A DNA stretch of 64,000 nucleotides from Dichetophora obliterata. Lineage: Eukaryota > Arthropoda > Insecta > Diptera > Sciomyzidae. The notes beneath the pieces are model-generated. The model made no database searches. It was given only the letters and a program-made list of their open reading frames with translations, and was not told the origin of the DNA. Position numbers and translations under genes: made by a program. Position 1 is the first letter of the stretch, and each line of letters opens with the position of its first letter. Location of the stretch: the NCBI GenBank assembly GCA_963920525.1, contig OY986438.1:79641177-79705176 (forward strand), given 5' to 3'. Below are positions 43,539-54,899 of this stretch, piece by piece.

Positions 43539-44458
43539 GATGCCTTGTTACCATTAAGTTTTATTTTTGTCTAGTTTTTAAACTATTAAATAACTTCCGC
43601 ATTCCAATCCAGCATGATATTCAGGCATAACATTGTGAATAAAGTATAAGTAGCCTTCTTAAATGTCTTCTTTATTTATTCTTCATCTTCATGAATTCAC
43701 ATAGCTCTATTAAATCGAATTTTTTTTTAACAAGGGAAAATTACATATATGACACATAATTATATATGTTATAATTATGGCGGCTCCAGTCGAATACCTC
43801 AGATGCTAGTACTGCCTAATTTCTGTATTTATATAGTAATTTTTTATTGTATAAATCTCATAAAATAAATAAATAAATGCATTCGCATGGATATCGCAGT
43901 AGCTTGCACTGGTTTATACTTTTCTTATTGGATTTTTTTAAGTGTTTCAGAGGGGCCCGTATGTTGTAATCCCCTGGGCCAGAACTTTTCGCCTTTGAAT
44001 TTTCCATTTAAAATTGCTGCTTCTATTACATTTCTCAATATTTTTTTGACGGAAAGCCTGGTGCCATTACAAAGTTTTGGTTGGTTGATGTTACGAAGCA
44101 TAATAACCAGAACTCCCCAATTTTCAGCTGCAATACGTGTGGTGGTATTCCTGCCAAATCAAGTTAGTTTAAAAATTTTGTGGGATAATTCATCACCTCA
44201 TCCTGATTCATGATGGCATCCACAGATTTGAATGTGAATAATGGACCTGGTATTTTCAACAATTGTTTGTAATATTCAATTGATGATGGATCGTTTTGCA
44301 ATTGAGCGCATACGCTTGATTTAAGTGTGAGTGTTCTTACATTTTTCCTCAGAATTGAAGATTTTAAGCACGCGTTTATTTCATCGGCAGCAGTAGATTT
44401 AGGAATGACTAGAAACGTTTGTCTATAGAAAATGAATAAGGAAACCTGACAAAAATCC
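43539..44458. other. Gene-free stretch
   Basis: No supported gene. The frames at 43,887-44,213 (+) and 44,164-44,460 (-) overlap each other and show no domain I recognise. Confidence 0.35.
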
Positions 44459-44595
44459 ACGCATCAATCACGCTTTTGCCCTTACGAAAACCAAATTGAT
44501 TCTCGCAAAGGCTCGCATTCACACATCCAAGAAGCCGTTCCACCATAACCCTCTCCAGCACTTTTCAAAGCACCGGAAGTAGGCTAATCTGCTTC
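44459..44595 (-). pseudogene. Inverted fragment of an R1-type reverse transcriptase
   Basis: The minus strand of this segment is nearly identical to 46,575-46,705 of the R1-type element (TTTGAAAAGTGCTGGAGAGG, GGTTATGGTGGAACGGCTTC, CAAAAGCGTGATTGATGCGT). It covers the start of the reverse transcriptase only. It is a second copy of the same family lying outside the Jockey/CR1-type element. Confidence 0.8.
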
Positions 44596-44986
44596 AATGT
44601 AGAAAACGCTTCCGCTTCGAAAAAGATTTTTTTTTAGATTTAACTAACGCCATCCCCTGAGCACTATCCCCTATAAATATATAAGCATTGTGTTGATTCG
44701 GATGATGGTTGATAGTTAGTTGAAGGTTGAATAGATGAAGTAGTGTCGGTGAAGATTTGTTTTAAATTTGCACAGCTCTAGGAAGACTATTAAACAACTT
44801 AACTGTGCGACTAAAGAACGAATTATCATGGTAATGCGAAGTTCTATTGAGCAGCGATGCAATGGTTAAGGGGTGGGCTTGGACTGCCGCCCGAGTGGAC
44901 CTGGGAAACCCACGAACACTTCCTTGAACACTTCCCAACCAACATTACGTCGATGGCCAAGAGAGTTGAGAGAGAATAACATACTT

Positions 44987-45622
44987 TCAGCCCCTATCAA
45001 GTATATCGCACGAGGTTGAATTCGATCCAGAAGTTCCAAATAAGACCTTGAAGCCCCTGCCCAAATGTGTGAATTGCACTCTATTTTCGGCCGAATATAT
45101 GAGGTGTTTGCACCGTTTTAAAAAACCTAGGCACTTTCCCGCTTCTTTCGACACATCGAAAATATGATCATTCCAACGAAGATCAGATTGGATCGATATG
45201 CCCAGAACATCAAGAGCGGCTGAATCCATAAGATCCACACCATTCATATTGAGGGGAGCTAAGGGGAAATCCATCCGCTTGTGGGTTAACAGACAGCACT
45301 GGGTCTTACTTGCATTGAACTCTACTCTATTATCTATTAGCAAGACCCCACTCGGAGATTTTTTGTAGACCATTAAGGAGTGTGTCATTCATATTTTGCC
45401 TTTTTCTCTCAATCTCCGTAGAGATTGGGCGTTTTTTGAATGAATATGAATGACAAATGCTGCTGTCGTCCGCAAATGAATGTATTGGGCTATGCGTCAA
45501 CGACAGAAGGTCGTTGATAAAAACCAGAAACAAGGTTGGCGATAGAAATGAACCTTGCGGTACTCCTGCGTTGATGGCATGTTTCCTCAGACGAAATACC
45601 GTTAACTACGACACGAATCGAT
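44987..45622 (-). pseudogene. Jockey/CR1-type reverse transcriptase, C-terminal half
   Basis: Frames on the minus strand read RVVVNGISSE, FLVFINDLL, HSFADDSSI (F-A-D-D catalytic box near 45,460), VEFNASKTQC, LDVLGISIQSDLRW and DVSKEAGKCLGFLKR, in reverse-transcriptase order. Frame changes occur near 45,480 and 45,350. It joins the half at 48,750-49,260 once the R1 insertion is removed. Confidence 0.75.
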
Positions 45623-45644
45623 CTGTCCTTAAGGAAAGAATGAG

Positions 45645-46418
45645 CCAAGCCAGTGGTATACGTTTGCTGGGCCAAGAGGAGTCAGTGACATCGATGTTAC
45701 TATCGGAAACAGCTTAGCCTTCAGTATGTATGCGTTTGAGTGGAGAGTGCGATGTGATTGTGGTGTCAGTGATCACAATTTAATTGAAGTTGTGGTCACT
45801 TATGAGCGTATGTTTCGTGATTGTGTTAATGTTAAGCGATGGCGCACACGTGGTGTCAATTGGGACGTGTATGGGGTATTTCTGTATGAAATGGCCATGA
45901 GTGTTCCAATTGAACAGTTCAGGTGTTTGAATGTTGATGTGCAAGTTGCTCTTTTGTGTGAATGGGTTGAGGGTGTAAACGGCGCTTTGCTTTCGAAATG
46001 TCAATTGACAAATCGTAGTAAGGTGAAGTGGTGGACGCGGGAGTTGGGGGTTAAGAGGAGGCTGCTCAGACGTCTGAGGAAGAAATTCCAAAGGGCTAGA
46101 GCGGTTGGGGATCCTGAGGTACTCCAGCATAGACAGCGATATAGAGACTGTAGAAATGAGTACAAGCATATGCTTGTAACTGTAAAAGAGGCGGAGTGGA
46201 GGGACTTTGTGTACCACTCTAGAGATGACCCTTGGTGCATGGCATATAAAATATGTCGTGGTCAGGGCAAATCTACAGATGTAAATTGTATTCGTCTTGG
46301 CGATACCATTCTGTCAGAATGGGGTGATTGTGTCCGTGCTTTGTTGAACTCTTTCTTTCCGAGATCGGAGGATGTTATCTCTTCTCAATCCAGGGAAGAG
46401 GTGGATTGTCCATCTTAG
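45645..46418 (+). pseudogene. R1-type: endonuclease C-terminus and linker
   Basis: The frame reads WYTFAGPRGVSDIDVTIGN (endonuclease end), then the SDHNLI box near 45,772. A basic linker with RRLLRRLRKKFQRAR and WRDFVYHSRDDPW follows, the region before the reverse transcriptase. It stops at 46,416-46,418. The N-terminal two-thirds of the endonuclease is missing. Base composition is richer in G than the surroundings. Confidence 0.8.
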
Positions 46419-47765
46419 GGGGAGGGCGAGATTGAGTATGGTAACAGTCTTTTGCGAAGTCGAAAGTCTCCTGGTATGGATGGTATGACTCGAGAGATGG
46501 GTAAAGCCATCTGGAAGGTTATTCCTGAGTATCTTGAGGCTGAGAAGCAATCCCCGCTCCTATCTGGGTATTAGCCTACTTCCGGTGCTTTGAAAAGTGC
46601 TGGAGAGGGTTATGGTGGAACGGCTTCTTGGTTGTGTGAATGCCAGCCTTTGCGAGAATCAATTTGGTTTTCGTAAGGGCAAAAGCGTGATTGATGCGTG
46701 GATTTTTGTCAAGAATGTTGTTGCAGTAAGTACCTCCAAGTATGTCTTGGGGTTATTTATTGACTTCAAAGGGGCTTTCGACTATTTATGCTGGGAGAGG
46801 GTTTTAGATAGGTTAAGTGTGATAGGCTGCCAGGAAATTAAGATCTGGAGGAGTTATTTTTCTCGCAGACGTGCATGTGTTATTAGTGTTAGTCAATGTG
46901 TGTATGTAGATGTTGTTCGGGGCTGTCCGCAGGGGTCTATCTGTGGTCCATTTATTTGGAACCTTATTATGGATCCTTTGTTAAGACGGCTTCGTCATTT
47001 GTTTGAATGTTGTGCGTATGCTGATGATCTTCTTGTGTTGGTTGAAGGCCGGTCTCGTGCTGAGCTGGAGGCTAGAGCAAGTGAGGCCATTAGCATTGTG
47101 TGTGAATGGGGGATGGGTGTTGGTGTGAGTGTGGCCATGGACAAGACCGTGATGATGTTGCTAAAGGGCAAGTTGGGTCGGCATCCATGTGTAAGAGTGA
47201 ATGGGGTTAGCCTTAAATATGCGACTGAAGTCAAGTATTTGGGGATAACCTTGTGTGAAAGAATGAATTTTGTTGCTCATTTAGTGGCACTGAAGAGCCG
47301 ATTACTGTCGGTTGTAGGGTGTGTACGGCGATTACTCAGATCTGAATGGGGACTCAGTAGGCGGGCTGTACGGCTTATGTATGGGGGCCTATTTGTTGCT
47401 TGCGCAACTTTTGGTGCACCTGTATGGGGTCACGTGATCAGGTCTGCTGTGGGATATCGAAAGATACTCTCTTGTCAGAAGGCCATTCTAATTGGATGTA
47501 TGCCTGTGTGTCGTACGGTATCTACAGATGCCTTACAAGTGTTGCTGGAGGTACCCCCTCTTGATCTGGTAGTAATACAACTCTGTGTTACTTATGGGAT
47601 TAAGAAATATGTGCCCTCCTTATTGTTTGATTGGGTCATGCACTCGGATGTAGCGCATATGGGTGAGGGTGAAAGGAATGCTTTGCTGTGTGAATGTGTT
47701 AGGTCTAGATTTAGTTTGTTGAGTAACCACCCTGTCAAGCCAGGATTTCACCGGCTTCAGGGAGA
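46419..47765 (+). pseudogene. R1-type: reverse transcriptase
   Basis: The region starts with RSRKSPGMDGMTREM in one frame. A deletion near 46,540-46,560 removes part of the finger region, and the main frame from 46,597 then carries ENQFGFRKGKSVIDAW, LFIDFKGAFDYLCWERV (motif A Asp intact), RGCPQGSICGPFIWN, CAYADDLLVLV (about 47,010) and VKYLGITL, ending with AAPVWG-like GAPVWGH. The frame then runs into an AT-rich insertion at about 47,770. The order and the GCPQGS/YADD forms fit the R1 clade. Confidence 0.85.
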
Positions 47766-48135
47766 CAGAACGATATATATTATATATATACCTATTGGAG
47801 TGGTGTTTTATTGGGTATGAGACCTTGTTTATCACACGACTCCGCCGTATACAAAAATTGTTGCTGACTTGACCTTGTTTGTCTTGAAAACGCAACCCTG
47901 CTATGCTGTCTGATTTTATCGATTTTTACTTAACTTTTTTTCTAATATTTTTTATACTTTAATAAAATTATGTACTTTAAGCAATTTACTAAACCTTTTT
48001 AGTTTGTTAATAATACATTATTTCATTCAAAATCATACTTTATATTTTTGAATTGTATTAAATATCTTATTTTATAATTTTAAATTTGCTATAAAACCTG
48101 TTAAGGTTTAGCAATCAAGTAAATAAATAAATAGA
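47766..48135. other. AT-rich insertion inside the R1-type element
   Basis: R1 coding sequence stops near 47,765 and resumes at about 48,136. The 370 bases between are AT-rich, begin with a TATATATTATATATATA run and have no coding frame. It is likely a small transposon. No TSD or inverted repeat was resolved. Confidence 0.5.
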
Positions 48136-48580
48136 TGGCAGTCTAGATGGGACGAATGTGTGCATGGATTTTCGCTTTAGCTTAAGTCTTGGTTTTATGT
48201 TGACTGGGCATGGATCTTTCAATGCTTTCTTGCATGAAAGAAACCTTTGTGAGAATGCTGAGTGTGATTGTGGTGCAGTCCGTGAGGACTGGTTGCATGT
48301 ACTTCGTGAGTGTCCTTTTTATGATGACATTCGTGATTTACGTGCAATGGGGGTGTTGCGTGCAAATGGAGATTTCGACTTGGAAAACGTGCTAGCTTGT
48401 AGCGAACACGTTTCTAGGTTGGACCAGTTTGCATGTGAGGTTTTTGAGAGGCGGTGGGCTAGGCTATGTGGTGGCTATGTGTTTATCACCTATATCGCGG
48501 GTAGAGCTGCTCAACTCGGTGTAGGTTTGCATTCTCAAACCAGGTGCCGTACCCCAGAGTACGGAAGAGGTTTTAGATAG
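48136..48580 (+). pseudogene. R1-type: C-terminal domain with zinc finger
   Basis: The frame reads WQSRWDECVHG, then after a frame change FMLTGHGSFNAFLHERNLC, followed by CDCGAVREDWLHVLRECPFY, the C..C...H...C finger typical of the R1-type ORF2 C-terminus. It ends in a stop at 48,578-48,580, followed by a 3' untranslated region up to 48,749. Confidence 0.8.
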
Positions 48581-48749
48581 GCCTCCACCCCTACCAAGGG
48601 TTGCGACATGTCATCACAACATTTAGCTAATTTGGTACCTTTGAACCCTCAAAGGGGCGTTGGCCGACGCAATATTTCGGTCCCACGCTATGGAGCACCG
48701 TAGAATTAAGCCTACACGGCAGGTGTCTACGTAAAACACTTTGGATTTT

Positions 48750-49440
48750 CTGTCCTTAAGGAAACACGTGATCCATCGAGCAAAGCTCCAACCAAAACCA
48801 TATGCAATAAGTTTCGACACGAGCTCTTTATGCCACACTCGGTCAAACGCTTTTGAAATATCTAGAGCAACAAACCTGCTCTCGCCGAAAAAATGAACGC
48901 ATAGATTTCATCCTCCGGCTAAGAACGCCATAAGATTACCAGTAGAGAGATCCTTACGGAAATCATATTGACGGTCACTGATCCGTTGGTTTTGCTCCAA
49001 AAAATTCATTACGTTGAAGTTTATTACGCTCCATAACTTTATAAAGCATAAAGCATATCGCAATGAGTCGGTAGTTTGCAGGGTTCGTGGCATCGCCCTT
49101 TTTAGGTACCAGCCGGACATTTGCCACCTTCCAACAAGATGAAAATACTCCTGTTATGTAGGAGATGTTGAAAAGGTTGCGCAAAAAATGAGCCAGCGAA
49201 GAAGCACACATTTTAAGCACAATTGGCGGTATGCCATCAGGGCCAGAGGCTTTGTTTACGTAAAGATTTGTAAGGACTCTTTTAACTGCTCTCGTTCGAA
49301 AGTAAATCTCCTACATTGCAGAAGACTCACCCCCAATAAAGAACAGTGGCTGATTGCTATCCGAGAGAGTGGAATTTCGTGCAAACAATCTAACCAATAG
49401 GTTAGCTTTATCAGAAGATTCAGTGAAGATTTGGTCATCT
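48750..49440 (-). pseudogene. Jockey/CR1-type reverse transcriptase, N-terminal half
   Basis: On the minus strand, frames read GPDGIPPIVLK-like sequence near 49,230, FNISYITGVFSSCWKVANV, VPKKGDATNPANYRLIAI, QYDFRKDLSTGNLM, then motif-A-like FDRVWHKELVSKL and GFGWSFARWITCFLKDR. These are the ordered finger and palm motifs, in three frames. It is cut at 48,750 by the R1-type insertion. Confidence 0.75.
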
Positions 49441-49477
49441 TTTAAAAGAGTTGGAATCGATGATGATGTCTAATTCT

Positions 49478-50680
49478 TCACTCATTTAACAAATGACCAA
49501 CAATTTTTGCTTCATTTGGGACCTGTTTTCGAATGCGAGCTTCATGCAGAAACTTTTTGTATTTTAAAATTGCATTACAGCGATTCCTTGTCTCAATACG
49601 AAGTCTTTTTGTTTTAGTATTCTTGTATTCTTTAGTATTCTGAAAGGCTTCCTCTTTGGACCTGACTGAAATCCTGCAAGTCCCATTAAACTTTTCTTTA
49701 ATGCTCTTAGATTTACTGCTTCTCATCTTATTGGGAATGAAAGACCTCATACCAAATAAAATAATTTCTTGTACCACGACAGCCGCGGCATTCACATTTC
49801 TATCAGCGAAACATAATTTCCAATTGAATTTGCGATAAAAATTATTTAACGCAGTCCAATTTGCCTTTCCATAAAAACATGCAGTCCTCTTCGGGGCTTT
49901 AGACGAAGAGGTGCAGAGGTTAGAATATGGAAAAACAGCGGAGATGGTGCAATGGTCCGAGTTACCAAGAGGTGCGTTGACACTCATATCATATTTTTCA
50001 TAATGCGAAGTAAGAAAAAGGTCAAGGATATTATGGCTATCCATATTACTTTGAGGGAAAAAAGTGGGCTCCTTCACTAGCTCCTCCTTCGCCCAACAGG
50101 TGTCAATGAACCCGAGTGACGTAACCAAGCCGGGTTGTGGACATTGAAATCGCTTGCTGCAAAGATCTTACTGCCAGGAACAACCCCAAACTATGCGTAA
50201 TCAAATCAGAGAGAGAGTCCAGTTTCTTAAAAGTGGGCTCCTTCCTTAGATTCGGGTTTCTATAAATAAAGCAGAAATGTAGCAAGTGCGAGTGAAGCCT
50301 GAACCTAACCCACATTTAGCTAAACTCTGGATCGGTCACGAACAGACTCTTTTCACATTGGTACGCTACGTCCGTTCTTATAAAAAGGGCTATGCCCCTA
50401 TGCAAGAAAACAATGGCAGTAATCGATACCCAGGAATGTGAAAGTCCAGTGGATCTGCATCCTCGGCTACCTGGGTCTCGCTCAGTGCCATTATTTGAGG
50501 CCTATGTAGAGTACAATGTACATAGACCGAGAAAAAATTTGCTCTCAGTCCACGAATTATGCAGAAATCTATGCGAAAATTACCCGACATTTCCGCACCA
50601 TGCAAAAATCAAACAAATAAGGGCATATAAAGTAGTTAGTTACGACTGCAAGAGAATTGCACAACATGAGCAATACAAAA
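49478..50680 (-). pseudogene. Jockey/CR1-type endonuclease
   Basis: The minus strand reads IIRGLRANFFSV, PQIMALSETQV, then DFNVHNPAWLRHS (about 50,115-50,155, part of the GDFN-type motif) and NILDLFLTSHYEKYDMSV plus GNSDHCTI (the SDH motif). A linker with basic and asparagine-rich residues follows. The frame is broken near 50,390 and 50,128. These motifs match apurinic-type endonucleases of this group. Confidence 0.8.
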
Positions 50681-50740
50681 GTACTAAAGCAAGTTTTATG
50701 CCTATACTTCAGCACAATTTAGCTGAATTTGCATAATTTC

Positions 50741-51090
50741 AGCACTTTGCAACCCTACTAACAAACGTAACTAATGGGAGTGGATAGTGAAGAAAACGGA
50801 CCGAAAATACAACAAATAACTTACACAGTGAGGATTATAGAAAAGCCCCTCGCGTGGTCAGCAAAAAAACTCAAATGCTGTCCAGCGATGTTGATGCTGC
50901 AGCCGGCGGCTCTCTGCAAAACAGGTTTTGCTGCTGAGTTACTGTTGATGTGGTCGCTAGATTCACGGTGTTGTTGTTGTTGTTGCTTAAGTTTATTTCT
51001 TTTTGTGTGTTTACTTTTTTTATTCTTTCTTTTGAATATGCTTTATTTTTTATTGCAATTTATTTTTTTAATTTTTATTAAATTTAGTTT
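50741..51090. other. Gene-free gap
   Basis: No supported gene. The + strand frame at 50,774-51,163 is mainly a T-rich hydrophobic run and crosses into the next transposon. Confidence 0.4.
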
Positions 51091-52113
51091 GGGGTCGTCC
51101 ATAAACTACGTTACTGATTTTCCGGTTTGTTTACTCCCCCCTCCCCTGCGTTACTTTTCGTAGTGCTTTTCAAAACCCCTCCCCCCCCCCCATAAAGTAA
51201 CGTGACCTATGAAATTAATTCATTCGAATGATTATATATTTTGACTATCTCTGACAATTTTCACTAGTATTAGTGTCTAGTATGACTAGATACATTAAAG
51301 GAACAATTGGAAAAAAATCTATAATTATTATCATCTCTAAAAGCTATTCCATCTGCGATCCAAGATTCGATGCTCTCAATCACTGGGATAGAAGAAGCTG
51401 GTAGCTTTGTTGAGGATTCTTTAAAATAGAATTTTTCATCGGATTCTATATCGACCCATTCATGTGAATCCTCATTTCTAACGCAAAGAAACTCACCTGG
51501 TCTTTGACAGAGTACCATAAAGGCTGCACCCGAGCTGCACCAAGTTCTGTGTTTTTGTGTAAATGCTTTCTGAAAATTAATTTATTTAAATAGTATGTTT
51601 TATTCCGATTTATTGTAAACGATATAATACAAACTTATGACAATTTATAGAAGTCTTAAAAACGAAAAACAAGCCGCAGGTAGGACACGACCTTGAACCG
51701 ATTTCTTCTTTCTGAGGAGGACAGTATCTCCAGTCATACGGTATCTCCTTTGATCAAGAACATTCAGGCCTTAACGTCAAAGCCTGTCGCAAAAGCAAAG
51801 ACCCAAATTTTTCAGACGTGTGCTGAGATGGTGAAGGAATACCAGAAGGTTCCTGTGTCGAGGGAAAAGGCGGTGGAATAAATCGTTGAAACAAAAGTTA
51901 ACCATCAATTTAGACGATCAAACATAAACATGTAAGGTTAAAAATTTTTGGAATGATTGTGTTATTAATTAGAGGTTTTCGTCGATTTTTTAATTTTTGG
52001 TTACGTTATAATATCTAAACACCTCCCCCCCCTACGGTTACTTATCATAGTGCATTTCGAAACCCCTTCCCCCCCCCCCCTCTAAATTGGTAACGTAGTT
52101 TATGGACGACCCC
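51091..52113. mobile_element. DNA transposon with GGGGTCGTCC ends, 1,023 bp
   Basis: The left end GGGGTCGTCCATAAACTACG and the right end CGTAGTTTATGGACGACCCC are perfect inverted repeats. Poly-C/T tracts lie inside both ends (51,125-51,195 and 52,022-52,085). This end sequence is widespread in insects; I recall it from IS3EU-type elements but am unsure. No TSD was resolved. The short frames at 51,270-51,518 (-) and 51,693-51,881 (+) show no transposase motif. Confidence 0.75.
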
Positions 52114-52544
52114 TTATTTAAGTGAGTTAGTATATAGTTTAGAGACAAAAAACATTTTGAGCACTTGACGGAGATTGAAACAAATATCACACGACAGAAC
52201 ATGTAATCGAAACAATAATAATGAACTGCAACATTAAAATTAAAATTACAATTATAGTCGGGGACGCACGTCTACGCCCTTTAAAATCACGAACTCAACT
52301 CCTTCTCTCGCATAAATGTGTTAGACATAGTTTTGTACATGTTTGCCCAGTAGCAGTAGAAGTAGTCGTTGTTATAAGTCTACTAATGATGTTTTGCTTC
52401 TATTTAGAAAGCAACTAAACAACCAACCAACAATAACATGCAAGCTAACAAGCAATAAATCAATACACTGTATAGTCTAGCAGCTCTGGTAGGGAATGGT
52501 CCAACGACGACGAAGATACAGTGTTTCGTAGATTTGAGTAGGGT
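52114..52544. other. Gap without a recognised gene
   Basis: No gene seen. The final 60 bases may already belong to the protease copy that follows. Confidence 0.4.
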
Positions 52545-53050
52545 GCTGGACGCAGGAGACGGCCTTAAAAGATCGTTATTTACGTATCCCCTAGGGTTTA
52601 GAGGCATCACGATTTGATGCAGGGACTACGCACGACGGACGGAAGAGGTGTTTCTCAATGACGCCTTAATTGAGTTTTATATGAGGTGGATATGCTGAAA
52701 ATGCGTACTAGAAAAGCAGAGGGCTCAGACGTACATGTTCAGTACGCATTTCTACAGCCAGCTAGCGAAGGGTGAGATGGCAGAGGAGCGTCACTAGCGT
52801 ATCAGGTGGTGGACCAAAGGCGTGGACGTTTTCGAGATGGACCACATTTTCATCCCATCTGATGGTAGTGTGTTACCCGAACCTCAAAGGAGAAAGGATG
52901 TTGGATCACCAGGTCGAGGATAGATGCTATGGGCTGGTGCTGCAATTTGACTCATTAGCACCAAAAGAACCAAGAGAGGGCATTGCTGGCGTTATCAGAG
53001 GCTATCTTGAAGTGGAACATGAACCCAGACGACCACACGGGAAACAAAGC
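52545..53050 (+). pseudogene. SENP6/7-like SUMO protease copy, intronless and broken
   Basis: SENP6/7-type enzymes (Velo in Drosophila) are C48 cysteine proteases that trim SUMO chains. Here one frame reads TYPLGFRGIT, RDYARRTEEVFLNDALIEFY and VFEMDHIFIP. After a frameshift near 52,850 another reads SHLMVVCYPNLKGE and then LQFDSLAPKEPREGI and VIRGYLEVEH. These match, in order, the conserved blocks of the catalytic domain. The His of the usual S-H-W is kept but the Trp is Leu, and the Asp of FDSL is present. The catalytic Cys region is not visible. Stops occur near 52,612 and 52,695. No introns interrupt it, so a retrocopy or transposon-captured copy is likely. Confidence 0.62.
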
Positions 53051-54195
53051 TGGAAACAGATCTGTCACTGGAAACAACACAGAAAACAGAACCGACACTG
53101 ACAACGAAAACGTCAATAAAACTTGCACATGCAACAACACCAGAAAAACAAATGGCAACGAACTTAGCAAACAAATGGTTTATGAGTACGACGACATTTT
53201 AAGAGGCAACCACGACGACAACGGATACGGATTATACAACGAGACTAAACTCAACGACTTGGAAAAGAAAGATGGAATGAACTTGACGAAAGTAATGGAT
53301 TACAAAACTGAGGTGACGAAATTGAAACTGGTCCGGGCCAGTCATGAAAAATCATAATTCTTCTTTTATTCCTTCAAGAAATAGTAAAAGTCTATTTTTC
53401 GGATCTTTTTTTACATATTTTATTTATTTCATGCGTTTTCAACCACATACACACAAATTCAGTGAATAATAACAAAAACAAAGAAAATATAACAAAATTC
53501 ATCCGAAAAGGTGACTGTCAAGTAATTGTTTACACTTACTGTTTTTCCTCGAATTTTGCGATGCGTATTTAATTTTCCGTTACCGACTTCGATGATTTTT
53601 TGTGCAACGTGCAATTATTTGTCATACATATATCAACAATAATTGAAGGGCTTATTGCAGAAACATGATATGCCACACAAAAAATATTTTGAAATAATCG
53701 GCTCTAAAGTTTTGAAAAATTGTATTTTTGTATCAAGAATTGGAATTGAACACGTAAACTTTTACAAATAGATTAGAAAATTAATAAGAAATAGCCAAAA
53801 TTTCTTCAGTGGTTGTTGACAATGCATTGAGTCATGTATTCTGCCTAAAAAATTGATTTTTTAGATCATGTGTCTTATCACGTTATTGCAATAAGCCCTT
53901 CAATTGTACTCTAGTCTTCGTTAATTATTCAAATTGAACAGTTGTGTAGTTACTGAAAAATCCTTATGGCTCGTAAAATTACATCATTTGATGTTATGCA
54001 GTTGGTTAACTATAACCACTCAATAGGGAAAACGGTTACAGAATTGGTAGACATTCCTTGACTAAAAACAGTATATAACATTTTCAGCCGTGTGAAAAAT
54101 GAAAATAGACTGAAGATAAAGTTTTCGAATGTACGACCATGGAAAATATCAAAGCAAACAGAACATTTTATACAATATCGCAAATTTAAGATGTA
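53051..54195. other. Asn/Lys-rich frame and AT-rich flank
   Basis: The protease copy is followed in frame by a low-complexity stretch rich in N, K, T and D codons up to 53,357. I see no domain in it. The remainder to 54,195 is AT-rich with no supported gene. Confidence 0.4.
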
Positions 54196-54890
54196 TGGGA
54201 GGTGCCACTCTCTTTTGTCCAACGCCCAAAAAATGTTACCAATAAAAGTGGATGTGTCAATTTGGATCGATTACTGAATTCCGACGCTGTGCGATCTATA
54301 ATTCTAAAGCTATTCGATAGCACAAATCCTGGTTGTATTGAAGGTGCCTTTTTCTACGCCCATAAAATGTCATTAATGAAACTGCGTGTATAAATTGAGG
54401 TTGAATACTGAATTCTGATGCCATGTGACCTATAACTTCAAAGCTATTTGATATCGCAAATTTTTGTTAAATGGGAGGTGCCACTCTCCCTTGAAAAACG
54501 CTCGTAAAATGTAATCAGTGAAAGCGCATGTGTACGTTGAGGTCGAATACTGAATTCCGACGCTGTTATACCTATAATTCTAAAGCTATTCTATAGCACA
54601 AACCTGGGTTTATGGGATATGCCACTCCCCCCTTTCCAACGCCCATAAAATGTTATTAATAAAACTGCATGTATAAATTGAGGTCGAATACTAAATTCTG
54701 ACGCTTTGTGCTCATAAAGCTATTCTATATATCATGTTTGGGTTGTATGGGAGGTGCAACTCCTCCTTGTCCAACGCCCATAAAATGTTACCAATGAAAC
54801 TGCATGTGTAAATATAGGTCAAATACTGAATTCCAAAGCTGAATTCCTATAACTTCAAAGTTATTACTTAGAAATACCGAATTTCTAAGC
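54196..54890 (-). repeat. Tandem ~138-bp array, five units
   Basis: The phrase GGTGCCACTC...CGCCCATAAAATGT recurs at 54,201, 54,343, 54,477, 54,618 and 54,752 (spacings 142, 134, 141, 134). Each unit also holds TACTGAATTCCGACGCTG-like and CTAAAGCTATTCGATA-like phrases. The units resemble the body repeats of Helitrons, and the array runs into the Helitron cluster to its right. Confidence 0.85.
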
Positions 54891-54899
54891 TGTTCGACC

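Larger units (their letters stand above)
45638..48749 (+). mobile_element. R1-clade non-LTR retrotransposon, 5' truncated, not in rDNA
   Basis: A 15-bp duplication CTGTCCTTAAGGAAA (45,623-45,637 and 48,750-48,764) brackets it. It lies inside the reverse transcriptase of a Jockey/CR1-type element. R1 elements usually sit in 28S rDNA. There is no 28S sequence here, so it is a dispersed copy or an R1-clade family without that specificity. It begins within the endonuclease and ends in a 3' untranslated region after 48,580. Confidence 0.85.
44625..50720 (-). mobile_element. Jockey/CR1-type non-LTR retrotransposon, interrupted
   Basis: Order on the minus strand: endonuclease (about 50,605 to 49,480), reverse-transcriptase N-terminal half (49,260 to 48,770), the R1-type insertion, reverse-transcriptase C-terminal half (45,622 to 44,987), then a 3' region ending near an A run at about 44,630. 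The 5' edge and TSD are not fixed. Multiple frameshifts make it inactive. Confidence 0.7.

Noticed and set aside
45623..45637. TTAAGG next to an R1-type element, as in the R2 target of 28S rDNA
   Set aside because: The surrounding sequence is Jockey/CR1-type reverse transcriptase, not 28S; the TTAAGG match is coincidental.
50774..51163. 129-codon frame with a hydrophobic leucine/phenylalanine run
   Set aside because: The hydrophobic part comes from T-rich DNA, and the frame crosses the left end of a transposon.
54092..54393. Frames in the 138-bp array
   Set aside because: They follow the tandem unit and are not conserved between units.
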